Shown: positions 29,806 to 41,000, numbered from the stretch's first letter. The stretch: 64,000 nucleotides of DNA from Microbulbifer aggregans (GCF_020524005.1 NZ_JAIVKK010000014.1:51154-115153); one strand, 5' to 3'. Notes: a model not told the origin generated them from the letters alone. Numbers and translations are program-made.

Positions 29806-32244
29806 ATGAACAAAATACTCCCTTATCCGCGCAAGATTGCCATTGCTGTATCTTTGACCGCTGTTCTGACTACTCTCTCTGCTTGCGGTGGCGGGGGATC
29901 CGGATCCTCGGATTCCCCCACGCCAGTAGATTCGGGAACGGACCCTTCCCTATCTGTTGAGCTTTTAACAGGAATATTTCTCGACAGTCCGATTACAGGC
30001 CTCTCCTTTCTGACAGATTCAGGACATGAGGGGGAAACAGGCATTGAGGGTGGGTTCAGTTATGAAGCCGGTGATTCGGTTACATTCTCTATCGGCGATC
30101 TGGCATTCCCCCTGGTAGTGGCTCAGCGTGCGGTTACGCCGCTGGAGCTATTTTCAGCGAAGGATATTAACGATCGCCGAGTGGTGAATTTCCTGCGCAT
30201 TGTTCAGAGTCTGGACGATGATGGCAATATCGAAGAGCGTATCCAGTTGCGCGGGGATGCCGCAGACATAATCAATCAGTCTGGCTTGACCCTGGAGGAT
30301 TTCGACCAGGGAATTCTTGAGTTTGCCACCGATCACAAGGTCACCGCATTGTTATCGGCTGCCGCACTCGGGGAGCTGGTTTCCGACACTGGAGCTGTGG
30401 CCCACTTCTCGCAGACAATGAAAACCTCGGACGAAATCGACATCGACAACGATGGTGCCGGGAATAATTCTGATCCGGATGATGATAATGATGGTGTCCC
30501 GGACCAGTGGGATGAGTACCCCTATGATGCAGAGCGAAGTGGTGATTTCGACCTGGATGGTGTCGATAACATAGAAGACTCTGATGATGACAATGATGGC
30601 TTTGCCGATGGGGATGATGATCTGCCTTTTGACCCGGCTGAGCATGAAGATACCGATGGTGATGGTATTGGCAATAACGCCGATGAAGACGACGATAACG
30701 ACGGGACCCCGGATATAGATGATGATGCCCCGTTAGACCCTAACGTTGCAGGTGATGCCGACGGTGATGGTATCGACAATACCGTTGACCCAGATGACGA
30801 CGGTGATGGGGTGGTGGACAGTCGCGATGCGTTCCCGTTAGACCCGGCAGAAACCGCAGATTTCGATGCAGATGGCGTAGGGGATAATGCCGACCTGGAC
30901 GACGACAACGACTCGGTGCCCGATACGGAAGATCGCATACATATCGTTGGCAATAAGGAAGTCTATTTCCAGGAAGAAACCATCGTTCTGCGGGCGAGAG
31001 GGTTTGATCCTGATTTCAACCCGGCGGATCCGGAAGACGGCTGGCACATTCAGTTTTACACCTACGATGTGGAAAACCCGAACGTCTACCTATCAGAATA
31101 CACTGCGGGAGGGGCCTACAACGCCAGCTACGATTCTGTGGAACATGTCTGGGAAATGAAATACTGGGCACCGAGAAAGCCAGGAGAGTATCGCACGGAG
31201 CTCGCGCTTTACTGCTCTGAGAGTCCAAGTGTTTGCGAAGATGTGCACGGTTGGGATCAGGTGGAACAAAGTGTTTATTTTACGTCCACATGTGCTGAGC
31301 CCCCCTGCAGTTTCGAACTGGACAAGCCGCGAGGGAGCTATGTTACTAATAGCACGGTTTATCCACGCAATTCAGCGTTTGTGCAGCGGGCTAACGGCGA
31401 GCTTGTAGCCATTGTTTCTGAAGAATATTCCTACCTGGCCCGTTCTACAGATGGCGGCAAAAGCTGGAGCGAGTTTTCGACAGTGCCGGAATATATCTAT
31501 GGTAACCCCGTCTTGATCGAAAACAGATTTGGAAAGCTCATGTTACTTGGTCACTGTGACAATGGTGGAGCCTGTATTTATGAAACGAGTGATGGGCAGG
31601 AATGGCTAAAGACTGCGCTCACGCAAGCGACAAATTTTGCGGGTTGTGATCTGGTAACCTGTGACTGGAATTTACTGTATGAAGAGTCGTTGATTGAAAC
31701 AGCAGACGGTACCTATGTGGTCAGTTATTCTCTGGCGGAAGAGCCACAGGATTCGGACTATGATATCGACGTGTACGTAACCTCCAGTATAGATCTGCAG
31801 AGCTGGACTGATCCCGTGAAAATTTCGACCGGTACTGATTGGGATTTTGACTCGACGCTTCTTCAGTCTTCTTCAGGTAAATACTATGCCGGATACGTAT
31901 CCTATTCGAAAAACAGCCTGGTCATTGCGGAGTCGGATAACTTGCTAAACTGGGTTGAGGCGCATGAACTTAATCCTTACCCCCATCTGCATATGATGCC
32001 GCGGTTGCGCGAAGCGTCCGGTGTTCCAATGTTTTTCTTCGCGACCTATGGTGAGCTCAAGTACAGCTATTTGCGTGATGCCGGTAGCTTTTCCTCGCCC
32101 CAGGTTTTGACGGATAGTATGCCCTTCGGGCCAGACGTACAGTTGCTGGAAAGTGGTCGTCTCGGGATTATGTACCCAATGGATTTAAATAATCAGCGGG
32201 ATGTGTTTTATGAAGATCTTCAGCTTCCTGCAATGGCCAATTGA
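29806..32244 (+). CDS. Lipoprotein with calcium-binding TSP3-type repeats and sialidase-like propeller
   Basis: 812 residues from ATG 29806. The signal ends at LSAC (lipobox), followed by a Gly/Ser tether. Residues about 50-205 form a domain seen in other Cellvibrionales surface proteins (GIFLDSPITGLSF). About 205-375 is a run of Asp-rich thrombospondin type 3-like repeats (DxDxDGxxDxxD). A beta-sandwich follows, then a C-terminal BNR/sialidase-like propeller with ARSTDGGKSWSEF (about 540-812). It could bind or cleave glycans at the cell surface. No complete sialidase active site was identified. It sits among starch genes and ends before a bidirectional terminator. Confidence 0.7.
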   Translation: MNKILPYPRKIAIAVSLTAVLTTLSACGGGGSGSSDSPTPVDSGTDPSLSVELLTGIFLDSPITGLSFLTDSGHEGETGIEGGFSYEAGDSVTFSIGDLAFPLVVAQRAVTPLELFSAKDINDRRVVNFLRIVQSLDDDGNIEERIQLRGDAADIINQSGLTLEDFDQGILEFATDHKVTALLSAAALGELVSDTGAVAHFSQTMKTSDEIDIDNDGAGNNSDPDDDNDGVPDQWDEYPYDAERSGDFDLDGVDNIEDSDDDNDGFADGDDDLPFDPAEHEDTDGDGIGNNADEDDDNDGTPDIDDDAPLDPNVAGDADGDGIDNTVDPDDDGDGVVDSRDAFPLDPAETADFDADGVGDNADLDDDNDSVPDTEDRIHIVGNKEVYFQEETIVLRARGFDPDFNPADPEDGWHIQFYTYDVENPNVYLSEYTAGGAYNASYDSVEHVWEMKYWAPRKPGEYRTELALYCSESPSVCEDVHGWDQVEQSVYFTSTCAEPPCSFELDKPRGSYVTNSTVYPRNSAFVQRANGELVAIVSEEYSYLARSTDGGKSWSEFSTVPEYIYGNPVLIENRFGKLMLLGHCDNGGACIYETSDGQEWLKTALTQATNFAGCDLVTCDWNLLYEESLIETADGTYVVSYSLAEEPQDSDYDIDVYVTSSIDLQSWTDPVKISTGTDWDFDSTLLQSSSGKYYAGYVSYSKNSLVIAESDNLLNWVEAHELNPYPHLHMMPRLREASGVPMFFFATYGELKYSYLRDAGSFSSPQVLTDSMPFGPDVQLLESGRLGIMYPMDLNNQRDVFYEDLQLPAMAN

Positions 32245-32262
32245 GTAGCGGGAGCGAATCAA

Positions 32263-32299
32263 ACGAAAAAGGGACTGGCTTGCCAGTCCCTTTTTCGTT
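32263..32299. terminator. Bidirectional terminator between the TSP3 lipoprotein and the Usp gene
   Basis: ACGAAAAAGGGACTGGC and its exact complement meet at a two-base loop, giving A-tract and T-tract flanks on both strands. It can end the convergent genes on either side. Confidence 0.92.
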
Positions 32300-32304
32300 G
32301 TAAC

Positions 32305-33147
32305 TTAATGCGATGTTGTCGTGAACGAATTACATACCATGACATCGGTTTCCAGAGATCCGATTACCCGCTCCGCGGTATTGCCCCGGAGAAGTGAGCC
32401 AGTCTCGCCATACTGGTTCAGGGTTCCCATTACCACCACGTCTGCGTCGATTTCCTTGGCAATCTCCGCCACCACTTCGTTGGTGTAACCCTGTTTTACG
32501 TGAATACGGTCAGTGGGTACGCCGGTTTTGTCTGCCAGCTTGGCCAGTGCGCCGCGGTCTGGATACAGCATGGAATCCAGGTAGGCATTCACCAGGTGTA
32601 GTTCAGCACCGTACACCTCAGCGATGTAGCCAGCGCGCTCTGTGATCTGGCGGTTGAGCTGGCGCTGTTGGGTGGTTTTGGCCTGGTAGTTCACGGTTGC
32701 CAGTACGACCTTGCGACGATCTTTGGCGCCGGGACGGATCAGTACCACCGGGCACTTGGCGTGTTTCAGTACCTGCCACTTGGATTCCGCAAAGGTGAAG
32801 CGACGGCTGGTTTTTGCATGGACCGGCAGATAGATCATCTCCGCGTTGTAGCGCTTGGATTCCTGAATGATCGCCGCCTGCCAGTCACTAGACCAGCATA
32901 CGGTGATCTCGAAGTCGACACCGGCTTCCTCGATGGGCTTGCGGATCCGGTCGCGGAACCAGAACTCGTCGCGGAACAGGTGATCGTTCACCGCGCGGGT
33001 GTCTACGGCCTCTCCATCCACAGCGACGAATACCGCCAGCTTGGGCTGCGGGTTGCGTTCGCGGGCGGTGGTCAGGGCGCGCTCCAGCGCGACATGTTGG
33101 TCGTCATTGGGATCAACAACGACGAATACGACGGGTTTATCTTGCAT
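32305..33147 (-). CDS. Tandem universal stress protein (UspE-like)
   Basis: 280 residues from ATG 33147, with AAGGAG five bases upstream. Two Usp folds are in tandem: residues 1-140 (VVFVVVDPNDDQHVALERAL; CPVVLIRPG) and about 145-280 (VVLATVNYQ; ADVVVMGTLNQYGETGSLLRGNTAERV, carrying the G-x9-G-(S/T) type nucleotide-binding loop). Double-domain Usps such as E. coli UspE act in stress survival and motility control. It is on the opposite strand to its sugar-gene neighbours and its link to them is unclear. Confidence 0.85.
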   Translation of the reverse strand: MQDKPVVFVVVDPNDDQHVALERALTTARERNPQPKLAVFVAVDGEAVDTRAVNDHLFRDEFWFRDRIRKPIEEAGVDFEITVCWSSDWQAAIIQESKRYNAEMIYLPVHAKTSRRFTFAESKWQVLKHAKCPVVLIRPGAKDRRKVVLATVNYQAKTTQQRQLNRQITERAGYIAEVYGAELHLVNAYLDSMLYPDRGALAKLADKTGVPTDRIHVKQGYTNEVVAEIAKEIDADVVVMGTLNQYGETGSLLRGNTAERVIGSLETDVMVCNSFTTTSH

Positions 33148-33277
33148 GGTCACTCCTTAAGCGGGGAAATTGCTTCCCCGGTTCTTCTTTCCGTGTTCTC
33201 TCGACCGCACAAACTGCCTGCGGCATCTGCCATTAGACTGGGCGGTCAAGACTACCATCGGTTGCCGATTTTTTCAT

Positions 33278-33301
33278 CTACGCCCCCTCTGTGGGAGGAT
33301 G
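33278..33301. promoter_or_regulatory. Inverted C-run/GGGAGGATG motif upstream of the MalS-like amylase
   Basis: CTACGCCCCC at 33278-33287 and TGGGAGGATG at 33292-33301 face each other across a short spacer. The same layout occurs at 35318-35340 before the second amylase. The GGGAGGAT half resembles a MalT box. Possible -10 elements are TACAGT (33321) and TAGGAT (33326). Confidence 0.5.
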
Positions 33302-33368
33302 AAACCTGGCCCAGCCGGGATACAGTAGGATTCAGTGATGACCGTTCCATAACGACAGAGAGAACATA

Positions 33369-35090
33369 ATGAGAAAAATTGCCGGCATGGTTGCCGCACT
33401 GGCCGTGGCCGCTTGTTCTGATAAGGGCGCGGATCAACTGGAGGCAATAAATTCCGGGGTATCTTCGTCAGAAATGCCCAGTGCCGCCTTGACCCAAGTC
33501 AATGATCCCTACTGGAACAACGCGACGATCTATTTCATGCTTCCGGACCGTTTCAATAACGGCAATCCGGATAATGACCTTGCCTACGAGCGCAAAAATG
33601 ATGCGGCGTATATGCGCGGCTTTTTCGGTGGCGACCTGCAGGGCGTTATCGACAAGCTTGAGACTGGATATTTCGAAGCGCTGGGTGTGGACGCCATCTG
33701 GATGGCCCCGGTCATCGAAAATATTCACGGTGCAGACGAGGCCGACAAGCGTACATATGCTTTCCACGGTTACTGGCCGAAAGACTGGACCACGGTCGAT
33801 GCCAACTTTGGCACCGAGGCGGATCTGGCGCGACTGATTGAACTGGCGCACAAGCGCGGGGTTCGCGTTCTACTCGATGCGATCATCAATCACACCGGCC
33901 CGGTTACCGAGCTGGACCCGGTATGGCCGGCGGACTGGGTGCGTACCGATCCGGTATGCGACTGGTCGAGTTTTGCTGAAAACGTCACCTGCGCGATTCA
34001 CCCGAATCTCACCGATATTCTCACCGAGAGCGAGACGGCAGTGGCACTGCCACCCCAATTGACGGAAAAGTGGCAGAGGGAAGGGCGCCTGGAGCAGGAA
34101 CAGGCCGAGTTGGACGCTTTCTTCGAGCGCACCGGTTACCCGAGAGCACCCAAGTACTACATTGTGAAATGGCTCACTGACTGGGTGCGTGAATACGGTG
34201 TGGATGGCTTCCGCGTGGACACCGTCAAACATACCGAGCCGGAAATCTGGGCCATCCTGAAAAAGGAATCCGAGCTGGCGTTCGAACAGTGGAAGGCCGC
34301 CAATCCGGCGCAGAAAATCGACGACCGTCCCTTCTTTATGGTGGGAGAAGTGTACAACTACGGTCTGAATGACTTCTCCAACAGCAAGGGCCGCCTCTAC
34401 GATTACGGCGACCGCCAGGTGGATTTCTTTGCCCACGGTTTTGACAGCCTGATCAATATGGGGTTCCCGGCACACGCCGGCGACGATATGGATAGCCTGT
34501 TCACCCGCTACTCAGACATCCTGCACGAGGGCGACCTCAAAGACGCCGCGGTGCTCAATTATCTCGGTTCCCACGACGACCACCACTCGTTTGACCGCGA
34601 GCGCCAGCAGGTGAAGTCAGCGGCGCTGAAACTGATGCTGGCACCGGGCGCGGCTCAAATTTACTACGGTGATGAAATCGCGCGACCGATGACCGATGAA
34701 AAGGCATTCGGCGATGCGGCAATGCGAGTGCCAATGGACTGGAGCAGCCTGCAAAGCGCAGAGACTCGGGAAGTACTTGCTCACTGGCAGAAGCTGGGGC
34801 AGTTCCGCAAAGCGCACCTTGCCGTAGGTGCGGGTGTGCATAAAAAGCTGGAAGAGGCTCCCTATGTCTTCTCTCGCACACTGGGCGATGATCGCGTGTT
34901 GGTTGCGCTGGATGTGTCGGCGGGTGAAAAGCAGATTGATGCACACGGCGTATTTGCCGATGGCACATTGCTGCGCGATTACTACTCCGGACTGGAAGTT
35001 CGGGTAGAAGGCGGCAAAGTCCGACTGGACAGTGAGTTCGACATCGTCCTTCTGGGCGAAGTCCGTTCCGGTGAGGTTGTCGCCCTCTAA
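33369..35090 (+). CDS. GH13 alpha-amylase lipoprotein (MalS-like)
   Basis: 573 residues. A very short signal ends at the lipobox VAAC. The GH13 barrel shows DAIINHTG, the nucleophile in GFRVDTVKH, the acid/base in FFMVGEV and the third acid in YLGSHDD. The region FHGYWPKDWTTVDANFGTEADL resembles periplasmic alpha-amylase MalS of E. coli. It would cut malto-oligosaccharides at the periplasmic face of a membrane. It lies in the starch locus behind a MalT-like motif, and a terminator follows at 35216. Confidence 0.92.
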   Translation: MRKIAGMVAALAVAACSDKGADQLEAINSGVSSSEMPSAALTQVNDPYWNNATIYFMLPDRFNNGNPDNDLAYERKNDAAYMRGFFGGDLQGVIDKLETGYFEALGVDAIWMAPVIENIHGADEADKRTYAFHGYWPKDWTTVDANFGTEADLARLIELAHKRGVRVLLDAIINHTGPVTELDPVWPADWVRTDPVCDWSSFAENVTCAIHPNLTDILTESETAVALPPQLTEKWQREGRLEQEQAELDAFFERTGYPRAPKYYIVKWLTDWVREYGVDGFRVDTVKHTEPEIWAILKKESELAFEQWKAANPAQKIDDRPFFMVGEVYNYGLNDFSNSKGRLYDYGDRQVDFFAHGFDSLINMGFPAHAGDDMDSLFTRYSDILHEGDLKDAAVLNYLGSHDDHHSFDRERQQVKSAALKLMLAPGAAQIYYGDEIARPMTDEKAFGDAAMRVPMDWSSLQSAETREVLAHWQKLGQFRKAHLAVGAGVHKKLEEAPYVFSRTLGDDRVLVALDVSAGEKQIDAHGVFADGTLLRDYYSGLEVRVEGGKVRLDSEFDIVLLGEVRSGEVVAL

Positions 35091-35215
35091 ACATTTGCAG
35101 TGGTACTGGCTCTGGTTGGTCCACTGAAAAAATACTTTTGGGGCAGATGTGCTGTCCTGATGGTATCTGCAGCGTGTGCTGTATGTGACCCTTCTCTTTC
35201 TTCGTCGAAAGTTTG

Positions 35216-35250
35216 ACCGGTATCGATCTAGAATTGATGCCGGTTTTTTT
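35216..35250 (+). terminator. Terminator after the MalS-like amylase
   Basis: ACCGGTATC pairs with GATGCCGGT (one wobble) across an 11-base loop and is followed by TTTTTT. It is 125 bases after the amylase stop. Confidence 0.7.
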
Positions 35251-35317
35251 ATGTCGATAACAAATAAAAACCTTTCGTGTATCTCAAACAGCGATTGATC
35301 TGTGTCACCTGTTTTTG

Positions 35318-35340
35318 CTACGCCCCGCAATGGGGGGATG
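35318..35340. promoter_or_regulatory. Inverted C-run/GGGGGGATG motif upstream of the secreted amylase
   Basis: CTACGCCCC at 35318-35326 faces TGGGGGGATG at 35331-35340. It is a near copy of the motif at 33278-33301. TAGGCT at 35362 is a possible -10 element. The rest of the 350-base gap before the start codon holds the terminator at 35216 and nothing else recognisable. Confidence 0.5.
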
Positions 35341-35440
35341 CCTGGGGCTCCATGGCTTCATTAGGCTGGAATCATCCGGATTGATGCAGTACCGCTTTTC
35401 GGATGCAAATTCTGATTCCAATAATAAATGGTACACAGCG

Positions 35441-37993
35441 ATGAAAAATTATCTTTCCTGCAGTCGTCGCGGGCTGCAGGCTCTCACTTGTCTGATATTT
35501 CTTCTTTCCAGTATTCACGCGCGCGCCGGAACGGCTTTCGTTCACCTGTTTGAATGGAGCTGGAATGACATTGCGAGCGAATGTGAAAGTTTCCTGGGAC
35601 CAAAGGGATTCGATGCCGTCCAGATATCACCGCCGCAGGAACACATCAGCCTGGATACCTGGTGGGCGCGCTACCAGCCGGTGACCTATACCAACCTGAA
35701 CAGCCGCAGTGGCAGCGAGGCCGAGCTGGCCAGCATGATCCAGCGCTGCCACGCCGCGGGGGTAAAAGTTTACGCTGATATGGTGATCAACCATACCGCA
35801 GCCTGGAACCAGGGCGGGACGGGCTGGGGAGGCACGCCGTGGAGCGTTACCAACCACCCGGAATTCTCACCGCAGGACTACCACACGAACTGCACCATCA
35901 ATAATTACAGCGATGCGAACAATGTATGGAATTGCCGATTGAGCGGCCTGCCGGATCTGGATACGGGCTCGACCTATGTCCAGGACACGCTCGCAGCGTA
36001 TTTCGACAGGCTGACAGGTTTGGGTGTGGATGGCTTTCGTATCGATGCGGTCAAGCATATGGCCCCCGGCGATCTGCAGGCGATACTCGCGAAGGCCGGA
36101 AACCCATGGGTGTTTTCCGAGGTGATTGGTGCCGCGGGTGAAGCGGATGCGATACAGCCATACAACTACACTTACCTCGGGCATGTGACGGAATTCAAAT
36201 ACGGCAACGATGTGGCGAGTAACTTTAACGGCCAGATCAAAAACCTGGCGAGTATCGGTGAGAGTTGGGGATTACTGCCGTCTGGAAAAGCGGTGCACTT
36301 TATTGATAACCACGATCGTGAACGGGGCCACGGCGGGGGTGGCAACCTGACCTACAAGGATGGTGCCACCTATAACCTCGCCAATGTGTTTATGCTGGCG
36401 CATCCCTACGGGTACCCGAAAGTGATGTCCGGTTACGCGTTTACCGATACAGACATCGGTCCGCCCGCAGCTGGCCCGGCGGCTTGTACCAACAGTGCCT
36501 GGGTGTGCCAGCACCGCTGGGGGAATATCGCCAATATGGTGGGCTTCCGCAATTATGTGGATGGTACTGCCGTAGCCAACTGGTGGGATAATGGCAATAA
36601 CCAGATTGCATTTGCACGTGGCAATAAAGGTTATGTGGTCGTCAACAACGAGAACGACACTCTCAACCAGACCCTGTACACCGGCCTGCCTGCAGGTGAC
36701 TACTGCAACGTTCTTGCCGGTGCCGACGCATGCAGTGGTGAGGTCATTTCGGTCGATACCAGCGGCTACGCCACATTCAATTTAACCGCAAAATCCGCCG
36801 CCGCGATACACGGTGGCGCCATTGCCACACCCTGCATCGACTGTGTTGCGCAGAACTTTCCACAGTTGTATTTCCGCGGTACCGCCAATGACTGGTTGGC
36901 AACGCCGATGGCGCTGGTGGCTGATAATAGCTGGCAGCTGGAAGTGACCTTCGATGGCCAGGCGGACCAGCGTTTCAAGTTAGATATCAATGCAGACTGG
37001 ACTGAAAACTACGGTGACGACGGTGCCGATGGCGTGCTGGATCAGGCTGGCGCAGATATATATACAGCGGTAGTCGGTAATTACCTGGTGGAAGTGAATG
37101 ACCAGAACCTGACGTACACGCTCACGCTGGTGGGGAATGAACCGCAGCCGCCGAAGGCCAGTGTCACCCCGCTGGCAATTACCGTAGCGGTCAACGAGGC
37201 GTTTACCCTGGATGCCAGCAGTTCCAGCGATAGCGACGGCAATATCGTTTCCTACAGCTGGAGCAGTGGCGGTAGCGAAGCAACCACGCAGTTGAATTTT
37301 TCCTCAGCCGGGAGCTATACAGAAACTGTCACGGTGACCGACAACGATGGGCTTACTGACAGTATTTCCGCAAGTATCACAGTGACCGATCCGGATGACG
37401 GTTTTACAAAAAACTTCAGCAGCCTGAATTTTCGCGGCACACCCAATGCCTGGGGTACACAGGCCATGACGCTGGTTGCAGACAACACCTGGCAGGTCGC
37501 CGTTGTGTTTGATGGCAGCGCCGATCAGCGTTTCAAATTCGATATCAGTGGCGACTGGAGTGTGAACTACGGTGATACCAATGGAGATGGGATTCTGGAA
37601 CAGGGTGGCGGTGACATTTATTCCGGAATCAGCGGCACTTTTCTGGTACAGGTCAACGACCAGTCACTGGAGTACCAAATCAGCTGTATTGACTGTACTG
37701 ATTACCAGTCCAGCTTTTCGCAACTCTATTTTCGTGGTACGCCAAATAATTGGGGCAGCACGGCAATGACACTGGTCGCCGATCATATTTGGGAGCTGGA
37801 AGTTGATTTTGATGGCCAATCCGAACAGCGTTTCAAATTCGATGTAAATGCCGACTGGGCTGAAAATTACGGTGACAGTAATTCGGATGGTGTACTGGAG
37901 CAGGAAGGATCGGATATCTATACGACGGCTTCAGGAAGATTCAGGGTCCGGGTGAACGATCAGAGCATGACTTATAGCTTGATTGCTCTTTAA
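35441..37993 (+). CDS. Secreted GH13 alpha-amylase with PKD and three repeated C-terminal starch-binding-like modules
   Basis: 850 residues from ATG 35441. A signal peptide (to HARA) precedes an animal/actinobacterial-type (GH13_32-like) barrel: VYADMVINHT, the nucleophile in GFRIDAVKH, the acid/base in WVFSEVIG and HFIDNHDRERG. After the C-domain, a module of about 90 residues (LYFRGTANDWLATPM to NYGDDGADGVLDQ) occurs three times, at about 468-560, 655-745 and 757-850. A PKD domain (about 565-650) lies between copies 1 and 2. The modules look like CBM25/26-type starch binders, though the family is not certain. It would attack raw or soluble starch outside the cell. Confidence 0.92.
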   Translation: MKNYLSCSRRGLQALTCLIFLLSSIHARAGTAFVHLFEWSWNDIASECESFLGPKGFDAVQISPPQEHISLDTWWARYQPVTYTNLNSRSGSEAELASMIQRCHAAGVKVYADMVINHTAAWNQGGTGWGGTPWSVTNHPEFSPQDYHTNCTINNYSDANNVWNCRLSGLPDLDTGSTYVQDTLAAYFDRLTGLGVDGFRIDAVKHMAPGDLQAILAKAGNPWVFSEVIGAAGEADAIQPYNYTYLGHVTEFKYGNDVASNFNGQIKNLASIGESWGLLPSGKAVHFIDNHDRERGHGGGGNLTYKDGATYNLANVFMLAHPYGYPKVMSGYAFTDTDIGPPAAGPAACTNSAWVCQHRWGNIANMVGFRNYVDGTAVANWWDNGNNQIAFARGNKGYVVVNNENDTLNQTLYTGLPAGDYCNVLAGADACSGEVISVDTSGYATFNLTAKSAAAIHGGAIATPCIDCVAQNFPQLYFRGTANDWLATPMALVADNSWQLEVTFDGQADQRFKLDINADWTENYGDDGADGVLDQAGADIYTAVVGNYLVEVNDQNLTYTLTLVGNEPQPPKASVTPLAITVAVNEAFTLDASSSSDSDGNIVSYSWSSGGSEATTQLNFSSAGSYTETVTVTDNDGLTDSISASITVTDPDDGFTKNFSSLNFRGTPNAWGTQAMTLVADNTWQVAVVFDGSADQRFKFDISGDWSVNYGDTNGDGILEQGGGDIYSGISGTFLVQVNDQSLEYQISCIDCTDYQSSFSQLYFRGTPNNWGSTAMTLVADHIWELEVDFDGQSEQRFKFDVNADWAENYGDSNSDGVLEQEGSDIYTTASGRFRVRVNDQSMTYSLIAL

Positions 37994-38010
37994 TTTCGGA
38001 TCGGTGAAAG

Positions 38011-38041
38011 AAAACTGGGGTGTTTAGCACCCCAGTTTTAG
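38011..38041. terminator. Bidirectional terminator between the amylase and FG-GAP protein 1
   Basis: AAAACTGGGGTG and CACCCCAGTTTT pair around TTTAG, with A and T tracts on both sides. It is positioned to end both convergent genes. Confidence 0.9.
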
Positions 38042-38062
38042 TTTGAGTGAAGTGAAGTTTCC

Positions 38063-41000
38063 CTAGCGGGTGACATTCATTGAGTGGTTGGTGCCGTAGC
38101 TCAATTCCGGAATACCATCTCCATTAATGTCCACCCAGTACATACTGTTTTGTGATTGTGTATACAGCATGTATGGCGATTCGGAGACTATCTTGCCGGT
38201 TTCAGAGTCAACCTCGATAAACTGGCTGCGGGAATAGCTATACGTGTCCTCGTTAACTCTCAATAGGATATTACGATTGCCCGAACCATACTCCTGCACC
38301 AACAGGTTTTGAGCACTACCTTGCACCTCGAATGCGCTGCGGAACGTCAGGTTGTGATTTAGCACTACGATCCAGGTCTTATCGGAGTAATAACTTGCAG
38401 CAAGGATGACTTCGCGCTTTCCATCATTATCGAAATCACCGGTAACTAAATTCCGGATATCAGCGTATGTGAGCTGGGAAGCTTTCTCCGGGTCGCCAAT
38501 GGATAAAGCCACGTTTTCCAAGCTTTGGCTGAACTGTAGCGTTGCTGCGCCATCTCCGGGTAAGTAGACCGCAACAGACTTGGTATCACTGGTGACGACT
38601 TGATCTTTGCCGTCATCATCCAGATCTGAAACAACCAGTTTATACCCGCTTTCACGATCAATTCCCCAAAGAAGTATCTGATTTACCGGGTCATAGGCAC
38701 TTATATCGCCTCCCGAGGATAGGATGACCAGATCATCCTCAAGGTCATCGTTCATTCTTCCTTTCGCGACCACTATGCCGGAGTTGCTCATTTTCGGCGC
38801 ACTCCAGACAACCGAGTCGGAGAAAAAGCTATAGATCGATGGTATTTGGTTGGAAACATACAGCAGTTCAATTGTGCCATCCTGCCCCAGGTCAGTGAGA
38901 GTGCCACTAAAATCATTTGAATAGCTGGTTAGGGGCGCGGACCAATCCAGTTTACCGGTCACCGGATCAAACTGAATAGCGCGGGTTCCGTATGTGTACT
39001 CCGGAGAATACGAATAAGCATTTGAGAAAAAGGTGAGTTTTTTGCCCTTGCCATTGAAGTTGGCCAGCTCCCCGCCTTTGAAACTCCCGGAAATATCGTA
39101 GACGCCGTTGCTTTGCCATTCGATTTCTATTTCCGGGTTTTCACTTGCGACTACAATGCTGTCGCGATCATTCAACAGTGCAACGTATTCCAGTTGTTCG
39201 TCACCGTCCACATCGGCAATCAGCCCTTTTGATCCATTGTCGGGCAGGGCTAGAGTCCAGCTGAGGCTGAATTGAGATGTAAGATCCTTGTCGAACGAAT
39301 AGAGGCGGGCTTGATATGGGCTATAGTAAGGCAGCGCCAGAATCTCCGCAGAACCATCACCGTCGACGTCTTTGGCGGTGAAGTCCGCAAAGTATTCTGT
39401 GATCTGTGCTTTAGCAGATTTGTCAGCTGCGTCGTAGATGTTCAGGTAACGATCACCATTAATTTGTTGGCCAATGATTTCACTTGTGTCGTCACCGTCA
39501 ATATCAGCTACACGGATGATATGGCCGAAGCCATCACCGAATAACCATTCGTTGACGAAAGTGCTGCCGTTATAGCCAAAAACATATCCCCCGGATAGTA
39601 CGATCTCCTGGATTCCATCTCCATCCACGTCGCCAGCGGCCATATCAGATTGTTGCACGACGGAAATCGATTGCCAGATCAGATTGTGATTGTTACTACT
39701 ATCGCGCACCTCCAGTTTTTGTCCGCCTGATGAGTAACGCTCGGGGTTAACCAGGTAAACAATTTCAGGCTCATCATCGTTGTTTACGTCTGTAATTTTA
39801 ATCGAAGAAATGGAAGAACCAGTAACGTCAATAAAATCACGCAGGCGGCCGGTAACGCCATCAATAATCAATATCTGTGTGCGCGCATCTTCCGAACTTG
39901 AGTAATAGTTGTCATTGCTAACCCCGACAAATATCTCATCTATGCCATCGTCGTCGATGTCCCCGGCGGCAACGCTTCTGATTTGTCCATCGGAACCTGT
40001 CAGGGAGTAGGGGTACATCCATTCCTGCGTGTACCCACTGCCGTCGAACCCGATGGTGTACAGCCGCTGGTTGTAGTCCGTGACCAGAATTTCCTCGGCG
40101 CCATCGCCATCAAAGTCGCCACTGGCCACCGTGTTTCTATATTCGTAGGGCAAAATCACCCCACTACGCGCCAGCGGTTGTTTTCGACTTTCGTCCAGTA
40201 CCCGGATTTTGCTGCCGATAGGTGTGCCAGGAGCAGTTTGAACCAGGTCGGCTTCCCAGTAAACATCCATGTAGCTATCGAACATGGGCCCGGTTGGTGT
40301 CCAGGTAACGGTTCCGTCTGCATCAATCTCCATTCCATTGGGACGAGCGTTGAATTTAAATTCAATGTCGTCGCCGTCCGGATCAACTGCGCTCAGGGTA
40401 AACGAGACGGGTACGCCGTATTGCGCAGTCTCTGGTACGCCACTCACCGAGAGTGTGCCAGGACTGTCACTCACGATCAGGGAGTCGCCTCTGAAGGTTT
40501 GCAGCTGGCCATCAGTGACTTCTACGGTAACAGCTACCCGGTCATCTTTGACAAAGTAATCGGAAGACAGGGTGTCACTGTTAACTTCTTCGATCGGTTC
40601 CTCATTGACCGACCAATAGTAATTGGTAACAAGTGGATCGCTGTCGGCATCTGAGCTTTCAACCGTGGCCGTGATATCCGTGTCGGTATATACCGGAAGT
40701 GGTGAAAGGGTGAATTCGTGGATTCTGGGAGGGGAGTTCTGGATCGTTGTTTGGGCAGAGCGGGAAACACTCTCGACACCATCACTCACCGATGCCGTGA
40801 CTTGTACCTGGTCTCCGCTAACAAAATTGTGGCCCTGGAGATAATAATAAGTTTCCCCTTGTAGCTCTTCACCGTTGACAGTCCAGACGTAGCTGCCACT
40901 GAGGGAATCACCATCAGCGTCTTCTACGTCAATTTCGGCTCTTAGGGTTGAATCGGTAAAGGCTGGAGCTGGTGTAATACTCAAGCTGGAAATAACAGGC

